Of a stretch of 64,000 bases of DNA, positions 25,776-34,051 are shown piece after piece. The notes under the pieces are model-generated. The model had not been told where the DNA came from, searched no databases, and saw only the letters and a list, made by a program, of their open reading frames with translations. The stretch comes from Haloarcula rubripromontorii (GTDB lineage: Archaea > Halobacteriota > Halobacteria > Halobacteriales > Haloarculaceae), in assembly GCF_001280425.1 (NCBI RefSeq), contig NZ_LIUF01000004.1:62001-126000 (forward strand), read 5' to 3'. A program made the translations under genes and the position numbers. How positions within the stretch are numbered: position 1 is the stretch's first letter; every line of letters starts with the position of its first letter.

Positions 25776-26255
25776 TTAGCCGGGCAGGAACTTCGACAGT
25801 TTGTCGGTAATCGAGTCCTCGCCGAGTTTGAGGTAGTAGGCGTCGCCGCCGTCCTCGTAGTAGTTGTCGATCCGCCGTGTGATCTCGAAGCCGATGTGTT
25901 TGTAGAAGCCGAGTGCCTCCCGATTCGTCGCCCGGGCGTGGCAGGTCACGCTGCCGTAGTCCTCGGCGACGCGAGCGACGAGTCGCTTGCCGAAGCCGTG
26001 ACCCCTGTACTCGTCGTCGACTGCGAGAAAGAGAATGTAGCCGTCGCGCCGAACCGCGGCAAAGCCGATGAGGCGGTCTCTGGAGCGGTCGATGTAGAGA
26101 TAGGTGGTCGACCGTCGGTAGGCGTCGCGAAAGAACCCCCGTCGCTGCCGGAGGACGCCGTCAGCCTCGCGGATGTCTTCCTTGAGCCGCCACGCCGCGT
26201 CGACGTGTTCGTCGTCCCCGCGTTCGACGATCTGTGTCTCGATATTGACGCTCAC
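25776..26255 (-). CDS. GNAT-family N-acetyltransferase
   Basis: A 159-residue GNAT protein starting from GTG at 26255 (MSVNIETQIVERGDDEH). The acetyl-CoA-binding motif A is LAVDDEYRGHGFGKRLVARV (R/Q-x-x-G-x-G/A) and the RimI-like end is HARATNREALGFYKHIGFEI. It may acetylate protein N-termini or small molecules; no substrate is evident. It lies 40 nt upstream of priS on the same strand and could share its transcript. The ORF is open further upstream, but that extension is basic, has no similarity and crosses the AT-rich divergent promoter. Confidence 0.8.
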   Translation of the reverse strand: MSVNIETQIVERGDDEHVDAAWRLKEDIREADGVLRQRRGFFRDAYRRSTTYLYIDRSRDRLIGFAAVRRDGYILFLAVDDEYRGHGFGKRLVARVAEDYGSVTCHARATNREALGFYKHIGFEITRRIDNYYEDGGDAYYLKLGEDSITDKLSKFLPG

Positions 26256-26375
26256 TGCCGTATAAGTAGTAGAGGCGTGGATATAATTCCACCGCCTACA
26301 GAGAGGGGTATCCCACCGCCCAGCGCCGCGGACCGGACGAACAGGGTTAGGTGGATAGCACACGAATTCTCAGGT

Positions 26376-27470
26376 ATGGACACACGTGTACCGAGTTTTG
26401 TCGGCACGGCCGTACTCGCGCTCACTCTCTTATCGCGGCCCGCGGCGGCACACGTCGACTACGTGACGGACGGGCCGGGCGAGGCCCTTGACGCAGTAGC
26501 GTTTGCGATATCTGTGCTGTCTAATCCGGTGAACGCGGCGGTTTTTGGCGTCTCTGGAGCGGCCGTGACTGTCGGCCTCGCGGCGTATCTCTGGGTCCGG
26601 CCGACGATTGCGGACATCGTCATCCTCCGGGACGTACTCGTCGGCTACGCGGACCTCGTCCCGTGGATGCTCCGACTCAGCGTTGGACTGCCACTCGTCG
26701 GTGCCGGCTTTCAGGGGTATCTGTTCGCCCCGACAGTGACGTTTGACCCCGCCACGAGCCCGGCTGTCCGCATCCTGTTTATCGGACTTGGTTTCACGCT
26801 CTTGTTCGGACTCGCGACCCGTATCGTCACGGCGGTCGGGCTGGTGACCTACGGCTGGGCGCTGAGCGTCGACTTCGGCGTTATTCTCGCTATGGAGTAC
26901 GTGCCGGCGTTTCTGGCGCTATTGATTCTTGGCGGTGGTCGCCCGAGCGCTGACCACATGCTCCAGCAGGTCGCCAGCACTGACGGGACCTACTACGGCC
27001 GTATCGATCCGGTTCACCATCTGAAGGGCTTTCTGGACTCGGTAACGACATCGTACCGCGCATACGTGCCAGTCATCGTCCGTGTCGGCATGGGTGTGAC
27101 GTTCATCTATCTCGGTCTGTTCCAGAAACTCGCTGAACCCGGGCAGGCGCTCCTGGTCGTCGAGAAATACGACCTCACCGCCGTCGTCCCCGTCGACCCC
27201 GGGATGTGGGTACTCGGGGCCGGTCTGACCGAGATGCTGGTCGGACTGGTGTTGATATTCGGCTTCATGACTCGCGGGGCCGCGGCCGTGTCCTTTGTCC
27301 TGTTTACCACGACGCTGTTCGGGCTCCCGGACGACCCGGTACTCGCGCACATCACGCTGTTCGGGATGGCCTCGGCGGTGTTCACGATGGGTGCCGGACC
27401 GCTCTCGTTCGATGACTGGTTCGGTCGGCCGGCACAGAGCGACCGTGAGACCGTCGTGTCGGCTGACTGA
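26376..27470 (+). CDS. DoxX-like polytopic membrane protein
   Basis: A 364-residue membrane protein. A signal-like N-terminus (MDTRVPSFVGTAVLALTLLS, then RPAAAHVDYVTDG) is followed by many hydrophobic helices. Two similar halves each contain a DoxX-type four-helix unit (around MLRLSVGLPLVGAGFQGYLF and IVRVGMGVTFIYLGLFQKLA). DoxX proteins are often linked to redox or thiosulfate:quinone systems, but no partner is nearby. The long open frame back to 25080 is antisense to the GNAT and priS genes and should be ignored; the ATG at 26376 gives a proper signal sequence. Confidence 0.75.
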   Translation: MDTRVPSFVGTAVLALTLLSRPAAAHVDYVTDGPGEALDAVAFAISVLSNPVNAAVFGVSGAAVTVGLAAYLWVRPTIADIVILRDVLVGYADLVPWMLRLSVGLPLVGAGFQGYLFAPTVTFDPATSPAVRILFIGLGFTLLFGLATRIVTAVGLVTYGWALSVDFGVILAMEYVPAFLALLILGGGRPSADHMLQQVASTDGTYYGRIDPVHHLKGFLDSVTTSYRAYVPVIVRVGMGVTFIYLGLFQKLAEPGQALLVVEKYDLTAVVPVDPGMWVLGAGLTEMLVGLVLIFGFMTRGAAAVSFVLFTTTLFGLPDDPVLAHITLFGMASAVFTMGAGPLSFDDWFGRPAQSDRETVVSAD

Positions 27471-27492
27471 GCAGGCCACAGCAGTCACACAG

Positions 27493-27921
27493 TCAGTTCG
27501 CGCCGTCCCACTGGTCCAGCTGGGTCCGGTTCCCGCTCGCGTTGTGGTATATCGTAATCGTGTCACGAGCGCCTACGCGCCGCCCGTAGGCGTTGCCGCT
27601 GCTCAACTGCGCGATGTCGCCCGAGCCGACCATCGCGTCGGGCTCGCGGTTCGCCACTTGCGCCCAGGTGACCGACTTGCTTGGCCCTTCGAATTCGATG
27701 TTCCCGGCTTCGAAGTCGTCGCCGCGTTCGTGTGTGACGATGAGCAGTTCGTTGTCCTCGACGTAGTCATAACTGAAGTTCGCCTGCGGGCCGCCGCTAT
27801 CGTCCTCGATGACGAGGACGTTCAGCCCGACAATGGCCGTCACGAGTAGCGTCAGCCCGACGAGTACGGCGACGCCGATGCCCTCAGTCATTCCGACTGT
27901 CTCAGTCCTGAACCGTCCCAT
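27493..27921 (-). CDS. Archaeal type IV pilin-like protein
   Basis: A 142-residue protein with the type IV pilin N-terminal plan: a short basic leader (MGRFRTETVG), then MTEGIGVAVLVGLTLLVTAI and VGLNVLV as the hydrophobic assembly helix, then a beta-rich Asn/Asp-rich body typical of haloarchaeal pilins. The prepilin-peptidase site would lie around Gly10-Met11 but is not canonical. No PilB/PilC or archaellum genes are adjacent, so it is an orphan pilin relying on machinery elsewhere. Its 3' end faces the DoxX gene with 22 nt between. Confidence 0.7.
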   Translation of the reverse strand: MGRFRTETVGMTEGIGVAVLVGLTLLVTAIVGLNVLVIEDDSGGPQANFSYDYVEDNELLIVTHERGDDFEAGNIEFEGPSKSVTWAQVANREPDAMVGSGDIAQLSSGNAYGRRVGARDTITIYHNASGNRTQLDQWDGAN

Positions 27922-28011
27922 AGCCGTCTATCTCCCCTAATGTGAGACGGCGTTAAATGCTGTTCGACGGCGAGGGGAAGACACATATCGGTTCAACTCG
28001 CAGCCACCGGT

Positions 28012-28863
28012 ATGATAGACGAGACTGTCGAGGAGATCTCGGAGATGCAGACCCACAGTTCCTCCGTGGTCGCAGTCAAAGCCGCCCAGGCGCTCCGGGA
28101 CCTGACTGACAGGGAGTACCCGACGGTCGAGGATTACCTCCGCTCGCTCGACCGGAACAGCAGCGCCCTCCGACGAGCGAACCCCTCGCACGCCTCCCTC
28201 CATACGACCCAGCACCGGATCGTGAACACCGTCTCAGATGCGGAGCCCGACGACGTGGCGGCCGCCAAAGAACTGACGAACGAGGCTATCGACGACGTTA
28301 TCGACTCTGTAGAGTCGTCGAAAGACCGCGCCGCGGCACGCGCCGTGTCGGAGATCGCCGATGACGACGTGCTGTTGACGCATGACTTCTCCTCGACGGT
28401 CCTTGCGGCCATCGACGACGCTATCGAAGCCGGCCACAGCTTCGAGGTGTACGTTACGGAGTCGCGACCGCGTTTCCTCGGCCGAAAGATGACGCGCCAT
28501 CTCTCCGACCGGGACGGGGTCGACGTGACGCTCATCGTCGATAGCGCCGCCGGCCACTTCATGTCGGAGGTCGACCGCGTGCTCGTCGGCATGGACTGCA
28601 TCGTCGACGACACGCTGTACAACCGCATCGGCACGTATCCGATTGTGACGGCTGCGGCGGACAACGACGTTCCGGTAACGGTGGTCGGGGCCGCCGCAAA
28701 ATACGTCGACGGGGCCTTCGCCTTCGAGAACGAGATTCGGTCGCCGTCGGAAGTACTCCGGGAGCCTGCAGACGGATTCGAGGTCGCAAACCCGGCCTAC
28801 GACGCGACGCCGACACACCTGCTGGATACGGTCGTCACTGACGACGGGATCCACGAGTACTGA
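28012..28863 (+). CDS. eIF2B-like / ribose-1,5-bisphosphate isomerase family protein
   Basis: A 283-residue protein of the IF2B alpha/beta/delta fold. The N-terminal half is helical (MIDETVEEISEMQTHSSSVV). The C-terminal half is Rossmann-like with LLTHDFSSTVLAAIDDAIEA, VYVTESRPRFLGRKMTRHLS, MDCIVDDTLYNRIGTYPIVT and VPVTVVGAAAKYVDG. In haloarchaea members of this family include ribose-1,5-bisphosphate isomerase of the pentose bisphosphate (nucleoside degradation) route, often misnamed eIF2B. It lies 90 nt downstream of the divergent pilin gene; no other pentose bisphosphate genes are in this window. Confidence 0.8.
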   Translation: MIDETVEEISEMQTHSSSVVAVKAAQALRDLTDREYPTVEDYLRSLDRNSSALRRANPSHASLHTTQHRIVNTVSDAEPDDVAAAKELTNEAIDDVIDSVESSKDRAAARAVSEIADDDVLLTHDFSSTVLAAIDDAIEAGHSFEVYVTESRPRFLGRKMTRHLSDRDGVDVTLIVDSAAGHFMSEVDRVLVGMDCIVDDTLYNRIGTYPIVTAAADNDVPVTVVGAAAKYVDGAFAFENEIRSPSEVLREPADGFEVANPAYDATPTHLLDTVVTDDGIHEY

Positions 28864-28962
28864 GGCGGACCGCTGTACGTTCGTTCGGAAGCCAGTAGGG
28901 CAGGTCCTAATAACGAAAATCGGGGTCGAAGATTCTTGTTGCTGGCAGTGAAGAAGCCATAC

Positions 28963-29184
28963 ATGGACGATACTGCCCTCCTCCGTCAGACGATCCGTCG
29001 GTGTACCGCCGTACTCGTTGCAACCCTTGCCGCTGTTGGGGTGAGTCTGCAGAGTCCGTCGGAAGCGAGCTACTTGCTCATACTGGCCACCGTCTCAGTG
29101 ATGTATCTCGCTGCTGAGTTCATCAAGGTGAATCCGACTGCTGAGAACGCTGGAACGTCCTCGTCGACAGAGGAAGAGAGGTAA
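28963..29184 (+). CDS. Small two-helix membrane protein
   Basis: A 73-residue protein with two hydrophobic helices (AVLVATLAAVGVSLQSPS and YLLILATVSVMYLAAEFIKV) and a polar C-terminal tail (PTAENAGTSSSTEEER). ATG 28963 was preferred to an earlier in-frame start (28936) because it gives a charged N-terminal cap just before the first helix. It does not match a family I recognise and lies between the R15P-isomerase homologue and a small zinc-ribbon gene. Confidence 0.5.
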   Translation: MDDTALLRQTIRRCTAVLVATLAAVGVSLQSPSEASYLLILATVSVMYLAAEFIKVNPTAENAGTSSSTEEER

Positions 29185-29192
29185 TACGCAGT

Positions 29193-29387
29193 CTACCGCT
29201 GCTGGACGACGACGTCACAGTCCGGACACCGGAGCTGTAAACTGTTCTCGGTCGATTCGGCTGTCCAGTCGCCAGTCACTGCACTCTCGTGACCGCAGTG
29301 GGGACAAAACAGCGATGTCTTGGACCGCGTCTGTGGTGGTGGGTCTGAATCGACCGCACTGGTCGTGTAGATTTCGGTGGAGGTCAT
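29193..29387 (-). CDS. Small zinc-ribbon protein
   Basis: A 64-residue protein with CPHCGHES (about residues 28-35) and RCPDCDVVVQQR at the C-terminus, a two-knuckle zinc ribbon. The N-terminal 25 residues (MTSTEIYTTSAVDSDPPPQT) are polar and probably disordered. Many haloarchaeal zinc-finger micro-proteins have this form and most lack a known function. It is convergent with the small membrane protein, with 8 nt between stops. ATG 29387 was chosen; the ORF stays open to 29450, but that part has no zinc-finger context. Confidence 0.6.
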   Translation of the reverse strand: MTSTEIYTTSAVDSDPPPQTRSKTSLFCPHCGHESAVTGDWTAESTENSLQLRCPDCDVVVQQR

Positions 29388-29512
29388 CAAGGAAAGGAAC
29401 GCGCTGTAGGCTGAAAAATGTGTCGGCAGAATGTTTGATTGTTCACACACAATGTGGAATTAGTATAGTTTAATACCCCGAGATTGTGGATGTTCGTTCC
29501 AGATTTTGTTCT

Positions 29513-30247
29513 TTACATGTACATTCGGTCATCTGGAAGGTAGTCGGAATCGCCGGCCTCCATCCGCTCTGCGAGTGCCTGATAGTGGGCTTCGATGTTT
29601 GCGGCAAAGGCTTCCAGCGGCCCGGTGTCAATCTGGATTGCGTGGACTTCTTTCAGCGCGGTAAGCAGTCTGATTGCGGCCGCTACGTCGGGCGTTTGCG
29701 GGTGGGTCGGCGTCGTGAACACGCCGGTCGGAAACGACTCATCGATGCCTCGAGCGACTAGCTCCGCACTCAATCCGTCGAGGAATCCGTTCCCCATCGG
29801 TCTGATGTCGGTATCGTCGAGATACGAGTCCTGGTACGCTGGCGTTGCGATGTAGAACGGGACGTGGTCGTCCGGGCCGTGCGCGACGGGGGCGCCGGTA
29901 AGCATCGTCATGTTCGAAGCATCTAGTTTTCTCCCAGCGGTCGTGATTGCTGTGGCGAGTGAGCCAGCCTGGGCCGGCGGTACAAACCGCTCACCCACTA
30001 CGACGGCAAACGACGCTGCTTCGTCGACGTACAGCCGCGTGTGATGTCTCGGGGTCCCGTTCTCGAAGGGCGTAATGAACGGTGGTTCCTTCGTCCGCAG
30101 GTGGCCGACCTCGTGCATCGAGTCCCGGTCGGCGAGATAGTCGACGGCTGTGAGGCCAGCCAGACCGTACTCAGAGACACCGACTACTAGCGTATCGACC
30201 GGTGGCCGGTCGTCAGAGACGACCACTGAAATGTTATCGGAAGACAC
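29513..30247 (-). CDS. PAC2-family protein (proteasome assembly chaperone-like)
   Basis: A 244-residue protein of the PAC2/COG1938 family. It opens MSSDNISVVVSDDRPPVDTL, then GVSEYGLAGLTAVDYLADR (about residues 23-41) and EVGHLRTKEPPFITPFENGT, all typical. A later conserved region is PMGNGFLDGLSAELVARGID. Archaeal PAC2 proteins are proposed proteasome-assembly chaperones or ATP-grasp-linked proteins, but their biochemistry is poorly known. It is divergent from the MscS gene, with 77 nt between starts. Confidence 0.8.
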   Translation of the reverse strand: MSSDNISVVVSDDRPPVDTLVVGVSEYGLAGLTAVDYLADRDSMHEVGHLRTKEPPFITPFENGTPRHHTRLYVDEAASFAVVVGERFVPPAQAGSLATAITTAGRKLDASNMTMLTGAPVAHGPDDHVPFYIATPAYQDSYLDDTDIRPMGNGFLDGLSAELVARGIDESFPTGVFTTPTHPQTPDVAAAIRLLTALKEVHAIQIDTGPLEAFAANIEAHYQALAERMEAGDSDYLPDDRMYM

Positions 30248-30324
30248 AGTCGTTCGGTCGGAGTGAGAGGGCTAAGTAGTTCGGGAGGGGAACCCTTTTC
30301 TCGGGCCAGTGTCGATTCCATGGC

Positions 30325-31386
30325 ATGCGTTTTGGCCCTGTCTGGCCCTTGCAGACACCCACTCCGACACCGACCGAAACCGCAACCGAGGTCACAACGG
30401 AAGTGGCAACCGACATCGGCGGGCTGTTGCCGTTCGAGATTCCGATGTGGGTGGTGAATATCGGGGAATCCTTGGTCGTCATCGGGCTGGCGATCGTCGT
30501 TTCCAGGGTCCTCGTCCGCCTTCTCGGTCGACGCGTCGCTCAGCAGTTCCGGCGGCCGAGTCTCACTCGGACGGTGCTGCGCGGCATCCGTGTCAGCGTG
30601 TATATTTTCGCATTGCTGACTATTCTAAACATCTACGGCTTGCGGCTGACGGACATCGGGCTGTCCGTGGCTATCTTTTCGGCCGTGGTTGGTGTCGTGC
30701 TGGCCCCGATCCTCGGCAGCTACATCTCCGGCGTCTTCTTGCTGGCCGACCAGCCATACGAGATCGGTGATATGATCGAACTCGCCGACACTGGCCAGCG
30801 AGGGTTCGTCGAGGACATCACGCTCAGACACACGAAGATGTTCACGCTCGACAACACGTTTCTCGTCATCCCCAACGGGGAGATTCGCCAGCGGGATGTC
30901 GTCAATTACTCCGCGGAGGACTCACGGACGCGGCTGTCCCTCGATGTGCTGGTCACCTACGAGAGTGACATCGCTGTCGCGCGGACTCTCATCGAAGCGG
31001 CGGCCCGGGAAGTAGACAACGTCATCTCCGGTGGGCCGGACATTCGCGTCGGCGCGGCCCGATATCCCGCCTCGCCGACTGTGTATATCAACAATTTCGC
31101 CGACCACGGCGTGTTGCTGACACTCCGGTACTGGGTGACCGAACCGTACAAACTGCTCGCTGTCCGTTCGAAAGTCCAGACGAACGTCTGGCAGCGGCTC
31201 GAAGATGCAGACGTCGAGATCGCCTATCCCCACTCGCACCTGTACTTCGACGACACCAGCGGTGAGATGAACGTCTCACTCAATAACGGGCTTGATGGCA
31301 TAGACGGCATTGACCAGACCCGCACGGTCACCGGTGACTCGCCCGTCCCACCCTATCAGGACCCTGATGACCTCGCCGACGAGTGA
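30325..31386 (+). CDS. Mechanosensitive channel of small conductance (MscS family)
   Basis: A 353-residue channel. An N-terminal Thr/Pro-rich stretch (PTPTPTETATEVTTEVATDI) lies outside the membrane, followed by about three helices. The pore helix region is TDIGLSVAIFSAVVGVVLAP and ILGSYISGVFLLADQPYEIG. The beta domain runs through TFLVIPNGEIRQRDVVNYS and the cytoplasmic C-terminal domain ends in an acidic tail. It probably protects cells from hypo-osmotic shock, crucial for halophiles. Its last 31 nt overlap the convergent UspA gene. Confidence 0.9.
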   Translation: MRFGPVWPLQTPTPTPTETATEVTTEVATDIGGLLPFEIPMWVVNIGESLVVIGLAIVVSRVLVRLLGRRVAQQFRRPSLTRTVLRGIRVSVYIFALLTILNIYGLRLTDIGLSVAIFSAVVGVVLAPILGSYISGVFLLADQPYEIGDMIELADTGQRGFVEDITLRHTKMFTLDNTFLVIPNGEIRQRDVVNYSAEDSRTRLSLDVLVTYESDIAVARTLIEAAAREVDNVISGGPDIRVGAARYPASPTVYINNFADHGVLLTLRYWVTEPYKLLAVRSKVQTNVWQRLEDADVEIAYPHSHLYFDDTSGEMNVSLNNGLDGIDGIDQTRTVTGDSPVPPYQDPDDLADE

Positions 31387-31802
31387 CGGCTAGACTGGGC
31401 ATCCGGCTCGACAGTGACGATTTCGCAGTCGAGTTCCTCGCGGAGGTACTGTTCGACATCGGGGTCGTCGACCAGCCGCCGGATCATCTGCCGCCAGCGA
31501 CTCGCCTGTTTGCTCCCGATGACGACGATGTCAGCGTCCTGTGCGGCGACCTCGTCGAGAATGGTCTCTTCGACGAGCATCCCCGACCGGACGACGTACC
31601 GCGTCCGCGGGACGTGGCCAAAGGACTGCTCGACGGCACGTTTGAGCTCTGTCCGGTCGACGCGGTGGCTGTTCTGGTATAGGTTTACATGCAGGACGGT
31701 GAGGTCCGCGTCTTCCTCGTCGGCGATCTGAATGGCCTCCGCGAGCGTGGCTCGGGAGTTCTCCGAGAGCGGGTATCTGACCGGAACGACGACCTGTGGC
31801 AT
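31356..31802 (-). CDS. Universal stress protein (UspA family)
   Basis: A 148-residue UspA-fold protein. It starts MPQVVVPVRYPLSENSRATL and has DLTVLHVNLYQNSHRVDR and DADIVVIGSKQASRWRQMIR. The ATP-binding GxxG(x9)G-S/T motif of ATP-binding Usp proteins is not clear here (GSKQASRW). It could act in stress adaptation, with targets unknown. Its 3' end overlaps that of mscS by 31 nt in antisense, and 32 nt separate it from the upstream 5'-nucleotidase gene on the same strand, suggesting one transcript. Confidence 0.82.
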   Translation of the reverse strand: MPQVVVPVRYPLSENSRATLAEAIQIADEEDADLTVLHVNLYQNSHRVDRTELKRAVEQSFGHVPRTRYVVRSGMLVEETILDEVAAQDADIVVIGSKQASRWRQMIRRLVDDPDVEQYLREELDCEIVTVEPDAQSSRHSSARSSGS

Positions 31803-31834
31803 CGGCAGAACGTACCGTGCCGAGGTTTAAATCG

Positions 31835-33199
31835 CTAGCGGCGAGTGAGTCGTCCGTCGACCGCCGGGGCGACATCCGTCTCGCGGACGTAGTCGGCCAG
31901 CGCTTCGTACTGGACGTCGGCGACGCTGAGCCGGTGGGACTCGGTGAGGACCGGAAACTCCAGTTCGGTGTAGTAGAGATAATTGCTCGTCGCGAGCGTG
32001 TAGGTCTCGGTATCACGCACCGGCCGCCCGTCGACACGCAGTTGCTCGACGGTTTGTGTCTCATCGTTCCAGACCAGTTCGACGCCGCTGAAATGAGCGT
32101 GCCACCAGTCCCGGTCGCCGAACGCGACCTGTTGCCCGCTTCCCTGTCGACACAGCGTCCGGAGCTCCGCGCCCGTCAGTTCAGCGACGGTCAGCGGCTC
32201 CTCGAACGGAACGACAGAAATCAGGTCGGCGACCGTCAACGCTCCATCGAGCGGAACCGTGTCGTTCCGGAGACCGCCGCTGTTCTGGAGGGCCACATCT
32301 GCGTCCGTCGCCCATCGGTACGCGTCCGCGACGAGGTTGCCGAGCCGACACTCGCCGCCGTAGGTGGTCGCCTGCCGCCGGTCGATAGGCTCGTCGACAT
32401 GCCCAACAACTTCGTCCAGTCCCGCCGCGGAGAGCCTGTCCTCGATGGCTGCCGCGAGCCGGTCGTCGACAGGGCCGTCTGCGGTCTCGCGGAACTGCGC
32501 GGTCGGGTCCGGCCCGGTGAGGTCGACCTCGACAACGGCCCGGCCGTTGGCTCCGGGTCTGGTGAGCAGCGTCCCGGCGACGCGGTCGATACGGCGCTCG
32601 TGGACGTGCCCGCCGAGAATTACATCAACGTCGCAGGTGCGGGCCAGTTTCTCATCAGTCCGCCCCAGATGTGAGAGCACTACAACAACCTCCGCCCCGG
32701 AATCCCGAAGCGCTGTGGCCGCCTCACTGACGGCCTCGACAGGGTCGGTGAACGTCAGCGTCGTCGCCTGTGGATTAGCCGAAGCCGTGTCCGGATTGGT
32801 GACGCCGACGAAGCCGACCTGCATCCCGTCGACGGTCCGAATCGCCTGCGGCCGGGTCAGCCGTCGGGCGAACCGCTCGCCGTCCTGTTCGACGTTCGCA
32901 GTCAGCCACGTCTGTGGCGACCGTGCGATAATCTCCCGCGTCGCGTCGAGCCCGTGGTCGAAGTCGTGGTTACCCAGCGTCTCGAACGCTGGCGTCAGTG
33001 CGGTAAAGAGGTCGAGCGACTGCTCGCCGTCGGTGACCAGCGACAGCACCCCCGGACCGGTGTTGTCCCCGGTGCCGACCACCAGCGCATCAGCGCCATC
33101 AGCCGCGGCCACTGTCCCTGCGAATCGACCGATTCGATCGGGTGTGTCGTACGCTTTTTCGACGTCAGAGTATTGAATCAGCCGGGGACTCACACCCAC
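31835..33199 (-). CDS. 5'-nucleotidase/UshA-like metallophosphoesterase
   Basis: A 454-residue protein with the two-domain UshA layout. The metallophosphatase domain has VVGTGDNTGPGVLS, ETLGNHDFDHGLDATREI, VVVVLSHLGRTDEKLA and VDVILGGHVHERRIDRVAG. The C-terminal nucleotidase domain has GGECRLGNLVADAYRWATDA, VALQNSGGLRNDTVPL and SNYLYY. At the first metal motif the usual D-x-H reads SDVEKAYD, so one ligand is Glu rather than His. There is no signal peptide, so it is cytoplasmic. The start is GTG (33199, or 33193 as an alternative). Substrate unknown; nucleotides or cyclic nucleotides are likely. Confidence 0.82.
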   Translation of the reverse strand: MGVSPRLIQYSDVEKAYDTPDRIGRFAGTVAAADGADALVVGTGDNTGPGVLSLVTDGEQSLDLFTALTPAFETLGNHDFDHGLDATREIIARSPQTWLTANVEQDGERFARRLTRPQAIRTVDGMQVGFVGVTNPDTASANPQATTLTFTDPVEAVSEAATALRDSGAEVVVVLSHLGRTDEKLARTCDVDVILGGHVHERRIDRVAGTLLTRPGANGRAVVEVDLTGPDPTAQFRETADGPVDDRLAAAIEDRLSAAGLDEVVGHVDEPIDRRQATTYGGECRLGNLVADAYRWATDADVALQNSGGLRNDTVPLDGALTVADLISVVPFEEPLTVAELTGAELRTLCRQGSGQQVAFGDRDWWHAHFSGVELVWNDETQTVEQLRVDGRPVRDTETYTLATSNYLYYTELEFPVLTESHRLSVADVQYEALADYVRETDVAPAVDGRLTRR

Positions 33200-33265
33200 A
33201 GTGCAGGGGAAGCAGTCACTAATGGTTTCCGCAGTGATTTAGCCGCTGGCCTGTCATGACTACCT

Positions 33266-33505
33266 ATGGACGCACTCGACGGCCCCGACGGGGAGACACT
33301 GTACGTCGACCGCAGCGACGGCGACATCGGCACGAAAGGCGCGTTTTACGTCGTTTACCGCGACGCCGACCGCGACCGTCGCTGGGGCTACTTCTGTAGC
33401 AACTGCGAGACGTTCAACAACGCGATGGACTCGATGGGGCGCATCCGCTGTAACGACTGCTCGAACCTCCGCAAGGCCGAGGAGTGGGACGCCGCCCACG
33501 AGTGA
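33266..33505 (+). CDS. Small zinc-finger protein
   Basis: A 79-residue acidic protein with one zinc-ribbon-like motif, YFCSNCETFNNAMDSMGRIR followed by CNDCSNLRKAEEWDAAHE (CxxC...CxxC). A polar N-terminal half (MDALDGPDGETLYVDRSDGD) includes a beta-like YVVYRDADRDRRWGYF. It is a conserved haloarchaeal family by its look (possibly the DUF5816 type, not confirmed). It lies 66 nt from the divergent 5'-nucleotidase gene. The role may be RNA or protein binding. Confidence 0.65.
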   Translation: MDALDGPDGETLYVDRSDGDIGTKGAFYVVYRDADRDRRWGYFCSNCETFNNAMDSMGRIRCNDCSNLRKAEEWDAAHE

Positions 33506-33662
33506 CGGCGGAACCCGGGCGACCGAATCGTTTTGTCTCATACCCACTTCGGTGAGTCGGATGGTCGCTCAGAGGACCGTTCCTCCGACAGTCCCGAACC
33601 ACGCGCTCAGTTCAGCCGCCGTCTGTCCCGGTGAACTGTCAGCTATGTGGCTAGTGGGAACG

Positions 33663-33668
33663 TTTATG
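33663..33668 (+). promoter_or_regulatory. TATA-like box before the 110-residue protein gene
   Basis: TTTATG centred about 29 nt before the ATG at 33695, supporting that start over the upstream GTG at 33647. Confidence 0.4.
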
Positions 33669-33694
33669 CGATAGCCAATGGTACTGCCTCTCAG

Positions 33695-34027
33695 ATGGGG
33701 GCCGTTACCACATCACTCGACGAGCAGGCCCGGTCGATATTCGACGACCTCGGATACACCGTGTCGCGCACTGGCACCGAACTGCGAGCGGAACACGACT
33801 GGCGCGTCGTCACAGTCTCAGTACTCGGCTCGCAGGACCCAATACCAGAGAGCGGTGATCTGCGCTGTTTCGTCACACGTACTGGCGAGGCAACACACCT
33901 CAGCCGCCGTCTCAATCGGCTGGACGTGTCATATGACTGGGCCGTCATTGAGATCACCGAGGACGGCGACTACGAAGTGGTCCGTCACCCCGATGACATA
34001 GCCACGTCGTCTGACGCCAACACTTAG
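33695..34027 (+). CDS. Conserved haloarchaeal protein, function unknown
   Basis: A 110-residue soluble protein, MGAVTTSLDEQARSIFDDLG, with an alpha-beta layout (YTVSRTGTELRAEHDWRVVT, VSVLGSQDPIPESGDLRCFV, then SYDWAVIEITEDGDYEVVRH). It resembles small haloarchaeal proteins of unknown function (possibly DUF7116-like, not confirmed). An earlier GTG at 33647 is less likely because a TATA-like box lies about 29 nt before ATG 33695. The short MscS-like gene follows after 24 nt on the same strand, so cotranscription is plausible. Confidence 0.6.
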   Translation: MGAVTTSLDEQARSIFDDLGYTVSRTGTELRAEHDWRVVTVSVLGSQDPIPESGDLRCFVTRTGEATHLSRRLNRLDVSYDWAVIEITEDGDYEVVRHPDDIATSSDANT

Positions 34028-34051
34028 GAGTCTCTCCGTTCACCATCCGGC

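Noticed and set aside
25080..26375. Long upstream extension of the DoxX-like frame
   Set aside because: It is antisense to priS and the GNAT gene; the real DoxX-like protein starts at 26376 with a signal sequence.
33561..33674. 37-codon ORF (MVAQRTVPPTVPNHAL...) between two genes
   Set aside because: No clear promoter spacing, no codon bias and it ends inside the promoter region of the 33695 gene; probably chance.
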